A stretch of DNA of 64,000 nt from Nicotiana tabacum (lineage: Eukaryota > Streptophyta > Magnoliopsida > Solanales > Solanaceae). The DNA is taken from positions 134,120,060-134,184,059 of the forward strand of contig NC_134085.1 in the NCBI RefSeq assembly GCF_000715075.1. Reading direction: 5' to 3'. The position numbers were made by a program, and so were the translations under genes. Below, in pieces: positions 21,891 to 33,841 of the stretch. The notes beneath the pieces are model-generated. The model saw only the letters and a program-made list of their open reading frames with translations. It did no database searches and was not told the origin of the DNA. Position 1 is the stretch's first letter; the number at the start of each line of letters is the position of its first letter.

Positions 21891-22870
21891 TGACCCCTCT
21901 GCTGAGACTAACCATTATGAAGACTAGGACACTGCCTCCTCATATGCCCAAACTTTCCACGCTTATAATTCCCCGGTGGTGGAGATAGGGACTGAAGGGA
22001 ACCCCTAGCACCGGGATAACCAGTAGAAGGACCTGGCATGGAAGAACCCTAAACTGATGGAGCACGGGACAAACTCTGGGCTGGAAGGGCACTAAGTGAT
22101 GAGTGGCCCTGATGAGAACTATGAGAACCATGACCCGATGATGCCCCATGATAACCTGGGCGAGCTGAATGAGCCTGTCTGAATGGAAGGCCTATACCCT
22201 ACTGGAACAGACCCCTCGAAGGAGCACCACTAAAGCTACCAGATCCCCGAGGCTTCTTGGTATCCCTCTCCTCTCGCTCCTGGCGGCGAATCGACTCAAT
22301 CTTACTGGCGATGTCAGCAACCTCCTCGAAAGTAGCACCTATCACCCTCTCCCTAGTCATGAGAATTCGAAGCTGATATGTGAGACTATCAACAAACCTC
22401 ATAATCCTCTCTCGATCTATGGGAACCAACCAAACCGCATGATGGGCTAACTCAAAGAACCCGCATCTCATACTGCGTCACAGTCATTTCTCCTTGATGC
22501 AACTGCTCAAACTGCCTACGTAGCTCCTCTCAGTGAGACTGTGGCACATACTTCTCCAGAAAGAAAACAGAGAACTGCTGCCAACTACGCCTCTCATACG
22601 CCTCCCACCAAGTGAATGCAGAACCGGAAAACTGAAAGGTGATAAAAGCTACATCACTGGTCTCTAGGATCCCCGCTGTACGAAGCATCCTATTGCACTT
22701 ATCCAAGAACCCCTGGGCATCCTCGCCCTCTGTACCACGGAAGATCGGAGGCTGGAGTCTACCAAACCTCTCAAGTCGACGCTACTCGTCGTCCGGCATA
22801 ACTGGTACAACAAACTCCTAAGCTGGTGCAATCGGCTGGGCTAGAGGTGCCCCCGGTGTCTGCCGCCCCA
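21891..22870 (-). pseudogene. gag of element F, N-terminally deleted
   Basis: The minus strand includes RFVDSLTYQLRILMTRERVI and ATFEEVADIASKIESIRRQE, typical of the Del-lineage capsid, a G/S/P/R-rich linker and a decayed zinc knuckle (YKRGKFGHMRRQCPS, first Cys lost). Upstream, capsid codons (QFAVFFLEKYVP-like region, 22480-22800) are readable in pieces. At 22870 the gag passes straight into LTR sequence, so the true start codon, leader and PBS are deleted. Confidence 0.7.
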
Positions 22871-23613
22871 AAAGCTTAATTTCCACCTTCCTCTACTGAC
22901 CCTTCGCAAACGCGAGGACCCTCTCACGAACGCGAATGTCTCTTTTCTGCAAGAATGACCTACAATTTTCTGTAGGTTCCAACTTTATGAATTGGCCCGA
23001 TAGACCACCCAAAACTCACCCGAGGCCTCCGGGACCTAAACCAAAGGCACCAACACATACCAAAATGTTATTCAAACTTTTTCCAATCTTCAAAACACCT
23101 CAAACAACACCAAATCAACTAAAACACATCGGATTCAAGCCTAAGCTTCTAAAAATCTTCAAAATTCCACTTTTGATCAAAAACCGGACCAAACCACGTC
23201 CGAATGACACAACGGAACTAATGCAACTTTCGGAATTCCATTCTAACCCTAGATGAAAATCTCACCTACCAATCGGAAATAGCCAAAAATCCACTTTCGC
23301 CAATTCAAGCCTAAATCTACTGCAGACTTCCAAAACTCATTCCGATAAAGCTCCTAAGTCCCAAATCACCTCCCAAAGCTAACCAATTCATCGGAACTCA
23401 TATCCGAGCCCTCTAACATATAAGTCAACATTCAGTTAACTTTTCCAACTTAACCTTCCTTAAAAGAGACTAAATGTCTCAAATCTTATCAAATCCTTTC
23501 CGAACCCGAACCAATCAACCTGATCACATATAGAATCATTATACAAACCAATTAGAAGAAGAAATGGGTGAAATGGAGCGGTAACGCATGATACAACTAG
23601 CCGGGTCGTAACA
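22871..23613 (-). repeat. 5' LTR of element F, truncated
   Basis: Matches the last ~740 bp (plus-strand orientation) of 15278-18271 and ends GGGTCGTAACA before the CATAT duplication. The breakpoint shares the word GCTTAAT with the LTR. Confidence 0.82.
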
Positions 23614-23970
23614 CATATAAGTCCTTTTGCACATTAGGTTTGCCTCTACGTGGGTTTGTCCTTAAAAGGAACTATAGTTTTCCAATCTTAAGGTGTACAT
23701 ATAAGTCCCTTTGCACCTTAAGTTGGCCTCTTCGTGGTTTTGTCCTTAAAAGGAACTATAACTTTCCAATCTTAATGTGGACATATGAGTCCCTTTGCAC
23801 CTTAAGTTGGCCTCTCCAATAGTCAGGCCATTTTGAGAGTAATCTCTTTGATAGTCAGCTCATTTTAAGAGTAATCTCTTCAATAGTCGGGTCATTTAGA
23901 GAGTAATCTCTCCAATAGTCGGGTCATTTTGAGAATAATCTCTCCGATAGTCGAGCCATATTAAAAGTAA
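23614..23970 (+). repeat. Element D internal tandem repeats (84 bp and 34 bp)
   Basis: First, two to three units of about 84 bp containing GGTGTACATATAAGTCCCTT and CCTTAAAAGGAACTATA; element F split the first. Then about five units of about 34 bp with AGAGTAATCTCTCCAATAGT. Element A is inserted in the last one, and the array resumes at 53613. Confidence 0.82.
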
Positions 23971-24893
23971 TGATGTTTTAGATTTCAATACCACACAAGA
24001 GGGGGGGTGATTTGGGTGGCACTCAATTTTTGCTTAACTTGATTATAGAAGGGCCTGGTTCTTCTATCTGTTCCAACTACTACTATTGCAGAATAATAAG
24101 TACAGAAAATAAAGAACACAGAGATTTTATGTGAAAAACACCTGGCTTAAAAGGTGGAAAAACCACGACCTACCTTCCAGTAAGATTTTTCCAAACTCTC
24201 CACTAAAATCACTAAGCCAAAAACAGCATTTACAAAAACACTTTTGTAAACCTAGGATTAACTCTAATCCCACTGTGGCACAGAGCTTCAACTGTTGCGA
24301 CAACTTCAAGTTAACTCTAACTTGAAAACTCTAAGTACCTAATATAATTGCTTCTATAAAAGCTAAAAGGTACAATGTAAAATTACCTACTACAATTGAA
24401 CTAGAATAAAAGATAGACACTTAGAATTGGTTCTTCTATTTGGTTCAAGTATCTTCAGGATTGCATGCTTGAATCACACATAAATTGCTTGCAAAATTGC
24501 CTTGCTATTTTGCTCTCAATTCATGTTTAACTTCTGCTTATGTGCATTACCTGTAAAAGAGAACAACACTGATATTTAAGGGGTTAGTAATCAGAGATTG
24601 ACTGGGATACAGATGCTACTCTTCCATGGTGGAAGAGTTCTAGTTGATCTCATACTCTAACTCTATCCTTCTCCTAAACTGTGTTCTCTTTGTGTAAGGA
24701 GTCTTTCTCCTTATCCAATATGCAACCTGTTCGATCATGATCAGGAAATATTACTTCTAATAAGTTAGATTTATCTCCTTCACGTGCATCTCACATGTTT
24801 GGGTTGATCACGACTGTGCGTCACAAGATGGACCTGGTCTATTTTTGAGTTCTTTTGTCAGTTTTCAAAACTTCACATTTACTTGGGCCAACA
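23971..24893 (-). repeat. 3' LTR of element A
   Basis: Plus strand TGATGTTTTAG ... GGGCCAACA, 923 bp. Similar in its ends and in a ~60 bp internal block to the LTRs of B. Confidence 0.88.
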
Positions 24894-25086
24894 AATTCCC
24901 CCTTTTTGATGATGACAAACTTTGTGCTTTTCACTCACTGAGACCCTGTTAGAACTCAGCTTATTCATCAATACAAAAGTTTAGAAAAATTCACTTATCA
25001 TCAAGAACCAGGTTAATTAGATTATAAACATCACAATATCAGAATATGTAAAGCACAATATTTCTTCCCCCTTTTGGCATCATCGA
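24894..25086 (-). other. Polypurine tracts of element A (two)
   Basis: Minus-strand AAAAAGGGGGAATT abuts the LTR (24894-24908). A second AAAAGGGGGAAGAA lies at 25073-25086. Multiple PPT-like tracts before the 3' LTR are a described trait of Sireviruses. Confidence 0.6.
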
Positions 25087-25329
25087 AAAGTTGTATAAAC
25101 AAAGTGTGAGTCCTAGATTTTAATAAGTACTCATGGCCACTGGGGAAACTGCAAGCAATAATGGATTAATCATCAGTAATCAGGCAAACATATTTAAACT
25201 ATCAAGGAAATATTAATAGTCAATACGAGCAAAAACAGTAGATATTATTGATAGAAGATATGTTGCTACAACAATCCACAAACAGAAAGCAAAAATATTC
25301 AAAACAGGAGTTAAAATAAAGAGAAATCC

Positions 25330-27484
25330 CTAATCTGGGTCACTGATGGTACTACATAGGTTCAGGAGATAAAGGCTAGAATTCCTAAGGCTTGGGGAGC
25401 TAGAGGGTTGGTTTTGGGCTTGGAGAAGATTTAGCATATTGTGAAGAATCCCATCATTCTTCTCCTTTTCCTTGGTAAGCTCAGTTCTGAGAGCATCCCT
25501 CTCAGATTCAACCTCTGCTAAGCGAACCTTCAGCCTAGCTATCTCAACATCCTTGGTCTCACTTTCCTGAACTAAAGCCCTGACTTTACTGTTGATAGGT
25601 GTCTTCTTGGATGAACTAGGTTCATTTGGAATGGCATTGACTGATAGTCACAAGCAATCAGAGTATTAATTCCAAAGTAGTCCTTGCTTGTGGCTATTTC
25701 CCATTTCTTCAGAGGCACCTTGCATTGATCCAGAACAGTAGTCAGAATAAATCCATAGGAGGTGGCATGGGCCTTAGAGACATTAATAACCCTGTCCAGT
25801 AGTTTGATGATGAATGCAGGCCAGTTGATTTGCCTTCCACTTTCAAGGCACTCCATCAGAACGAAGTCCATATAGTTAGCAATATGCCTTCTTTCCTGCC
25901 TGGGCAGTAGGCACTTGTTGAAAAACTCAAAGAGGACTTTGTGTTGTGTCTTCATTTCACTCTTTTGCACAAACTTGGCCTCATTCACTTCTTCAACATC
26001 ACAGAATATCCTAGTGATTTCCAGGGCAGGAGGAAGGGAATCCAGACTTGGCCATCTTTGCCTGGTGTAGTCATCATATCCCTCAATAGGGATGTCAAGA
26101 ATCTCTCCCAGCTTCTCTGCATCAAAGGTCACTTGAACTCCTTTTACTTGGCTAGTAACTCTGCCATGTTTGACCTCAGCATTTTCCATGAATTCAATGA
26201 TCTCATTCCTGGATAGCCTTCCATCTATCTGAAGGACCATGTCCTTTCAGCCCTGAACAGCTAGGGCATCAACCAAACGAACCATTCCTTGTTCCACTAA
26301 GTCTTTCAGCAATCTTCCCTTCAAAATTTTTCTTTTGCCAAACTTGGTCATCTTGTCTTGTTCACTATCAGACTCACTTTCTTCTTCACCACTCCATTCC
26401 CCATCTTTAGAAACTCTAACTTGTTTGCTTTTCACTACAGACCTTGTCCTCTTGGTCAATGAAGGTTCAGCAGCCTTAGACACAGATGAAGACTTCTTGG
26501 AAGAGGTCTTGGTCTTTTTGGGCTTGGGAGTCTGAACCTCCATTATTGTATGGTCCTCTTGATGGACATGTTCCATATCCTCAACATCAACAACTTCAGA
26601 GGTCTCTGCAACCTTACCTTTTCCTTTATCCATCCTCTTCTTCTTACTTTCAGCCAAAGGCTTTTGTAGCTCACTCTTACTCTGTTTTACCCCGCTTCTT
26701 GTGGCTCTTCCCTTTGGCAAGAGAGTTTCAGTATTTGTTGGGGAGGACCACTTTTGTTTCTTGGAAGGTTTAGAAACACTGGGGGCTCTTGGTGTTGGAT
26801 TTCTCCTTTTCTTTGGATCATAACTAACACCTACTTTCTTCAGAAGGTCTGTTAGGGTTTCCTCAATATATGAACCAGGTTCATCTGTCTGTGAACTTAG
26901 ATTAACCAACCCTTAAGCAGCCTCTCCCTGAACCACTTCCCCCTGACTTCTTGCCACTTTCTTCCACAGTTGCCTGTGCAACCCCACAAATAGCTGGTAA
27001 CGGCAATACAGAAGTGGGTGAAGAACCAACCACTCCTTTTCCTTTTCCCCTCACATCACCACATACATCCTCTCTCTCTTTTTGTTTTTCAATTTTATTT
27101 TTACCTCCACTCGTTCCCATTTCAGGCATTTCCATATCCCTGATAGGCCTAACTAAAGCAAACTTATTTTCTAAACTGTCAGCCAAAACAGAACTTACCT
27201 TAGAAAGGGAAGTTTTGAGTCTTCTCAGAGTCCGAAGACCCAGGTCCTTCCCCCTCACTCGCAGATTTGAACGAATCGTCTGAGTTCTCAGAATCTTGGG
27301 CTTGGGCAGCCTTCAATTGTGCGTTTAATCTCTTTGACAATGCACCTGAGGCTACAGTTTTTCGGGCTAGCATTTTAACACGTCTTTACTTAGGCTGGGG
27401 GTTTGTACTTGGTGGAGAAGGCGTGTAGGAACTAGAAGGGGATGGTGGTAGAGGATTCCCTGAGTTATCTTGAGGGTTCGACAT
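25330..27484 (-). pseudogene. Extra ORF (ORF3) of element A, downstream of pol
   Basis: The start is the ATG at 27484 (MSNPQDNSGN), the same opening as in B. In order: a Pro/Ser-rich N-terminus; an acidic Ser-rich stretch; a ~220-residue Lys/Arg/Ser region with KKRR and KKKR clusters that could be nuclear localisation signals; KILKGRLLKDLVEQGMVRLV; a globular domain containing VQVTFDAEKLGEILDIP, LFEFFNKCLLPRQERRHIAN and YGFILTTVLDQCKVPL; and a C-terminal coiled coil (EIARLKVRLAEVESERDALR) ending at the TAG at 25330. The globular part resembles the plant domain called 'putative plant transposon protein' (Pfam Transposase_32, from memory). Breaks are a TAA after NPQPK, frameshifts in the acidic region and after ACDY, and TGA/TAA in between. 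Not env-like by any membrane segment I can see. Confidence 0.7.
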
Positions 27485-28133
27485 TGTAGCTGATGGCTTA
27501 AGAGAGTTTGTGAGTTAGGCTTTTGGAGAAGAAAACAATTTAGAGTGAAAAACGTTTTTTGACGGTTTTGGAATAATGAGGGTGGCAGAAGGTAATAATG
27601 GGTATTTAAAGAGAAAGAGTCATTTAATGGATAACGGTAGCTTTAGCAGTCAATCAGAGGTCTAATCAACCTGAAATTGCAGGTTGAATGAACGGTTAGG
27701 CTTCTCTAGATTTTAGGCAATTTTTGTGGGGAGAATTCTAATAAGGATGGAACTGGTTCAAAGGCAAACAGATAGGATTTTCTAATGTGTTGAACAATGG
27801 TAGGACTCTGCTCATGATTTAAATATTTATATTCCTAATTGTGCAGAGTATAGAAAACATACTTTGTCATTCAGATGAACCAGTACTGATGAACCAAGTT
27901 CTTCATTTAGAATTCTTTTGATCATGCCTCAATTTACCACAATAGAGAAAATTTTGTTAGAGATCAGTAAGTAATATCAACACATATCACAGGAGTATAC
28001 TATTTGCAGTATGAAGCTGAGTAAAAATTAATCTAGATATTTACACAAGTTCCAAATTTCCTTGCCAAAAATTTTCATTTTTTTTCAATTTTTTTAATTT
28101 CTTTTTTTCATTGTGCATTCTGAGTTGGTACCA

Positions 28134-31100
28134 TTAGGTGATCTTAATCATCCCTAATTCTAACATGTTCCTTTCAAAGCATTCTCTACTCAGTGCTTTA
28201 GTAAAAATGTCCGCAATTTATTTATGAGTAGCACAGATTCTATGGTAATCAATCCTTTCTTATAGTTGTCCCTTAAGAAGTGATTTCTAACATCTATGTG
28301 CTTAGTCCTCTTATGATGAACTTGGTTCTTTGTCATACTTATAGCACTAGTGTTATTACAAAATATAGAAATGCAACCAACTTTAATGCCAAAATCTATT
28401 AGCTGCTGTTTGATCCACAATAATTGAGCACAACAAGAGGCAACAACAACATATTCAGCCTCAGTAGTAGATAAAGTCACTGAATTCTTCTTTTTAGTGG
28501 CCCATGATACCAGACATGAACCAAGAAAATGAGCCATACATGAGGTGCTCTTCCTATCCAGAAGAAAACTTGCATAGTTAGCATCAGCATATCCTACTAG
28601 ATTAAAGTTACTACCTTTAGGGTACAAAAGACAAAGATCAATAATGTCTTTCAAATATCTCAGTATCCTCTTGATAGCAGTCAAGTGAGATTCCTTAGGA
28701 TTTTCCTGAAAACGAACACAAAGCCCTACACTAAAAACTATGTCAGGTCTGCTAGCAGTAAGATACAAAAGTGAACCAATCATACCCCTATACAACTTCT
28801 GATCAACACATGAACCAGGTTTATCTATGTCTAATTTAGTAGCTGTTGCAATGGGTGTGTCTATTTCCTTTGATTCATCCATTTTAAACTTCTTAATCAA
28901 CTCTTTTACATATTTCTACTGATGGATCATGGTTCCATTTGGGTTTTGTTTGATCTGTAAGCCTAAGAAAAAGTTAAGCTCACCCATCATACTCATTTCA
29001 AACTCACTCCCCATTAATTTGGCAAAGTCCTTACTCAGTTTGTCAGTGGTTGCCCCAAAAATTATGTCATCAACAAATATTTGTACTACAAGAAGATCCT
29101 TACCTTTTTCCACGGGAATAGAGTATTGTCAATTTTACCTAGCCATGTTCAAGCAGGAATTTGGATAGTTATTTATACCATGCTCTAGAAGCCTGCTTGA
29201 GTCCATAGAGAGCCTTGTCTAATTTGTACACATGATTCGGACACTCCTTGCTCTCAAACCCTGGAGGTTGTTTGACAAACACTTCTTCTTTTAGGTAGCC
29301 ATTCAGGAAGACACTTTTGACATATCTGATGAAGAGTGAATTCCATGTGTGCTGCAAAGGCTATGAGGAGTCTTATTGCCTTAAGTCTTGCAACTGAAGC
29401 AAAGGTCTCATCACAATCTATGCCCTCCTCTTGGCTAAAACCTTGGACTACCAGTCCTGCCTTGTTCCTTGTAACTGTTCCATCTTCATCAAGCTTGTTT
29501 CTGAAGACCCATTTAGTGCCAATTACTTATCTGTCCTTAGGTCTTGGAACTAGATGCCAAACTTGACTTCTCTCAAACTGATTGAGTTCATATTGCATTT
29601 CATTTATCCAATATGCATCCTTCAAACCTCAACAACATTTTTAGGTTCAATAAGAGATAAGAAAGCATCAAAAGCACACAGATTCTTTAATTGTGATCTA
29701 GTTTTAACTCTAGATGGTGTGTTAGTAATTATGTTCTCAATGGGATGAGAACTTTGGTACTTGTAAGGTTTCACAACCAACTGGTTTCTATTTGATGTTT
29801 CTCCCATGTTTTGTTGCTGAGGAACATGCTCATAGACAGGTTACATTAGGGGATTGGTTACAGTTCTTCTTTGTTCAGTTCTCCCTGTCAGGTTGCCCTA
29901 GATGGAAGAACTTGTTCCATCACCTATTCCTTCTTTTGGTGCATCTTCAGCTTGATCTGTGACTTCACTCAATTCTTTTACTAGCCCAATAGCTTCATCT
30001 TCATATTCCTGTCTCTCAAAGAAGAATGTGAGTTTCATCCAAAACTACATGTACACTTTCTTATACACACAAAGTTCTTTTGTTGTATACTTTATAAGCT
30101 TTGCTATTTGAAGAATATCCCAAGAATACTCCCTCATCACTTTTGGGATCAAACTTACCTAGGGAGTCCTTTCCATTATTATGCACAAAGCACTTGCATC
30201 CAAATGACCTAAGATGGGATATATTTGGTTTTCTACGTTTAATTAACTCATAGGGAGTCTTCTCTACAAGAAGTCTAGTCATGCATCTATTAATGATGTA
30301 ACATGCAGTACTTACAGCTTCTGCCCAGAAGCTTTGGGGCAGTTTACTAGAAAGAAGCATAGTCCTAGCCATATCTTCAAAAGTCCTATTCTTTCTTTTA
30401 ACTACTCCATTTTGTTGAGGAGTCCTAGGGGCTGAGAAATTATGATCTATACCATGCTCATCACAAAATTCATCAAACTTAGCATTTTCAGTTTCAGTTC
30501 CATGATCAGACCTAATTGATGCAAATTGATTACCTAGTTATTTCTGAGTTTTTCTAATAAAGGCAATAAACATGTCAAATGCTTCATCCTTAGATGTTAA
30601 AAACAGTACCCAGGTAAACCTAGAATAATCATCAACAAGTACTATAACATATTTCTTACCACCTCTGCTCAATGTTCTCATTGGACCACAGAATCCATAT
30701 GAACCAGTTCCATCGTCCTGGTTGTGCTTACCATTTTCTTACTTTTAAAAGATGATCTTACCTGCTTCCCCCTTGCACAGGTCCCACAAACTTTGTCTTC
30801 CTTAAACTTGATGTTAGGTAACCCTATCACCAGGTCCTTGGAAACTAATTTGTTGAGTTGATTCAGACTTGCATGACCAAGTCTTTTGTGTCACAAGAGG
30901 GGATCATTGTCCAACAAACTCAAGCAAGTGAGTTCATTTTCTGAAAGAGTGAAAAAATCTACAATGTAAATATTGTTAACTCTTTTTCCCGGTAAAATAA
31001 TCTTGTCAATGGCAAGATTAATCACAAAACGTTTGGTATAGGTGAATGATACCAGGTTACCTCTGTCACATAGTTGTGATACACTGATTAGGCTATATTT

Positions 31101-31653
31101 CAAGCCATCTATCAAGTAGACATTCTCAATTGAATGTTAGTCTGTCTTACCTACCTTTCCAACCCCAATGATCTTACCTTTCTTCCCGTTTCCAAAGGAG
31201 ACATTACCTCCTTTTAGATCCTCAAGTGAAAGGAACTGGTTCTTGCTTCCAGTCATATGCTTTGAGCATCCACTATCCATGTACCATATTTGGCTACTTC
31301 CCTTTATTTGGACCTACAAAACAAAATCAGGGGTTAGTCTTAGGAACTCAATCTAGTTTGGGTCCCTTCCTATAGGCAAATGGGTGAATTAAATTCCTTT
31401 TGGCCCATCCAGAATAGTTTTCTCTTGAACAAAGGTTTTGTTCTTTTGACTGTCCTTTTCTTTTGCATTATATTCATTTTTGTAATGACCAGTCTTGTCA
31501 CAATGTTTGCAGATTTTGTTTTCAGGAAGTGTGATGTATTTTCTTTTGGGATCCCACTTAGGTGCTGGGGTCCTATAGCCAAGTCCTCTCTTGTTGCTAC
31601 TGTGGTGCTCTTGTAGCCAGAATAGTGCATCAAAAGCCTTGGTCCATTTGCGA
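28134..31653 (-). pseudogene. pol of element A (second zinc knuckle, protease, integrase, RT, RNase H)
   Basis: After the C insertion the minus strand continues the gag tail with a second knuckle (ICKHCDKTGHYKNEY; last Cys is Tyr), then the protease site DSGCSKHMTG (31290-31250), the integrase pieces (LGHASLNQLNKLV; CGTCARGKQV), RT with [20 protein letters not shown] and the intact catalytic box QIFVDDIIFG, and RNase H at 28900 onward (GYADANYASFLLDRKSTS, STTEAEYVV). It ends ...LELGMIKIT at 28134 after a one-base frameshift near 28200. Wording such as MSMMGELNFFLGLQIKQ is typical of the SIRE lineage. At least a dozen breaks. Confidence 0.85.
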
Positions 31654-32395
31654 GTAGAGTACCTGGTCTTCTATGAGATTCTGCTGAGAATGCTAAACTG
31701 TAAGTAAATGAGACAATGGATTTTTACGTGGAAAAATCCCACACAAGGAGACCAAAAACCACGACCTACACCTATAGGCTTTCAACTTCACTAACTTGTA
31801 AAAACCTATTACAAGTCACTTTGTAATGACTCTATTAAAAAGAATTCAACTCAACTAACTTGTGGCACTCTTACCACAAGCCACTTTGTGACTCCCTAGT
31901 TACAAAGACTTTCAATAACTTGTGATGCTCTCACCACAAGCCACTTTATTACTGTATAATTACAAAGGCTTTTGCTTATGACTAGACCTAGTCACAACAT
32001 AAACTCAAAGAGTTTACGGATTTTACAAGAAAATTTCTAATCAACGCTTCTAGCTAAGCAATTTAGGAAATACAGTAAGTACAATAACAAAGTTACAACT
32101 CAACTAAGGACAACAAAATACTGACTTTAGGAACTAGTCCGTAGTAGCGTTCAACTTTGTTCTTCAATCTCGTGAGAATTGATTTCTCTGTTTTTGCAAA
32201 AGGCTTGAATGAGAAACTGAAACATTCAAGTGATGTTTCAATATAAACTCATTGTTGGTACACCTTGATCACACATCACTTGAAATGATGTGAGCACTTT
32301 AGTTGGCCAAGGAATGAGTGGGCGCTGGAAACAGTGCAGTGCGGCAGAAATAGTGCAGACGTCCACTTCATTTCCAGCTCTGTCCAATTGACTTT
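31654..32395 (-). repeat. 3' LTR of element C, outer part
   Basis: Matches 50348-51089. It lacks the terminal TGTTAGTTTGTACGAGTCCA and seven more bases at the outer end, and stops at ...CAATTGACTTT where B is inserted. Confidence 0.85.
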
Positions 32396-33296
32396 TGATG
32401 TTATAAATGTCAATACCACACAAGAGGGGGGGTGATTTGTATGGTACCCAATTTTCGCTCTAGAAGAACCTGGTTCTTCTAGGTGTTCTAACTACTACTG
32501 TTTAAAGTACATAAAATAAAGAACACATAGATTTTTACGTGGAAAATACCTAGCTCAAAAGGTGAAAAAACCACGACCTACTACTCAGTAGAATTTTCCC
32601 AAACTTCTACTAAAATCACTGAGCCAAAACAGCATTTACAAAAACTCTTTGTAAACCTAAGGAGTAACTTTAATCCCTTGTAGCACACAACCTCAACTAT
32701 TGTGACAACTTCAAGTTAGCTCATAACTTGAACACTCAAAGTACCTAATAAAATTGCTTCTATGAAAGCTGAAAGGTACAACTTTAAACCACCTACTACA
32801 ATTGAACTAGAATAAGAAAAAATACAATGGAACTGGTTCTTCTATCTCGTTCAAGTAGCTTCAGGAGTGCACACTCAAATGTCACATAAATTGCTTGCAA
32901 AATTGCCTTGCTCTTTTGCTTTCAATTTAGTTTAACTTCTGCGTTTGTGTAATACCTGTAAAAGAGAACAATCACTGTCATTTAATAGGTTAGAAATCAG
33001 AGTTTGGGACTCAATTTCTGATCTTCTATCGTAGTTAAGTCCTTGAAGATATCAAACTCTAACACTGTCTTTATCCGGATTATGTTCTCTTCATATAAGG
33101 ATACTTTCTCCCATTATCCAATATGCAACCTTTTCGATCAGATTAGGAGATATTGCTGCTTGATCAGTAGGACTTATCTCCTTCACATGCATCTCACATG
33201 TGTAGGTTGATCATGACAGTGCTTCACAAGATGGACCTGGTCCATGACTGAGTTCATTTGTCATTCTTCAAAACTTTACCTGTTCTTGGGCCAACA
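32396..33296 (-). repeat. 3' LTR of element B
   Basis: Plus strand TGATGTTATAAATGTC ... GGGCCAACA, 901 bp, near-identical to 40872-41774. Confidence 0.88.
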
Positions 33297-33483
33297 AATT
33301 CCCCCTTTTTGATGATGACAAACTCTGTGCTTTTTATTGATCAAAAAACCTGTAAGAACTCAGCTTAACCATCAACACTAAACTTAGAAAATTTTCTTTT
33401 CATCAAGGACCAGGTTAATTAGGTTATAAATATCACTTATTTCAGAATAATGTGTAAAGCACAATATCTCTTCCCCCTTTTGG
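33297..33483 (-). other. Polypurine tracts of element B (two)
   Basis: Minus-strand AAAAAGGGGGAATT next to the LTR (33297-33310) and AAAGGGGGAAG at 33471-33483, in the same spacing as in element A. Confidence 0.6.
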
Positions 33484-33841
33484 CATCATCGAAAAGTTGC
33501 ATACACAGTGTGAATTCCAGATTTTAATAAGTACTCATGGCCACTGAGGCAACTGCAAGTGCAATCGTGTGGCAATCATTAGTAATCAAACAAACATATT
33601 TAAACTCTCAAGGTCAGAATAATCACTGAACAAGATAAAACATTAGTTGTCATTGAGAGAGATATGTTGCCACTAACAATCCACAAAAAGAAAGAAAAAC
33701 ATCCAAACCATGAGCAAAAAAATAGAAAAATCCCCAATCTGGGTCACTGGGGGGTACTAGAACTAGTTCTGGAGACAGAAACTAGGAGTCCTAAGGCTTG
33801 GAGGAATTGGAGGGTTGAGTTTGGAGAAGATTCAGCATGTT

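Larger units (their letters stand above)
15278..23613 (-). mobile_element. Element F: Del/Tekay-type chromovirus (Ty3/Gypsy)
   Basis: Flanked by perfect 5 bp duplications CATAT (15273-15277 and 23614-23618). Minus-strand order is 5' LTR remnant, gag, protease, RT, RNase H, integrase, chromodomain, PPT, 3' LTR, which is diagnostic of chromoviruses; the long LTR and sequence style point to Del/Tekay. It carries many stops and frameshifts, and the 5' LTR and start of gag are deleted, so it is immobile. Confidence 0.88.

Noticed and set aside
25330..27484. Envelope gene of element A
   Set aside because: The position fits an env-like gene, but I see no signal peptide or transmembrane helix; the protein is basic/acidic with a coiled coil, so it is called ORF3 instead.
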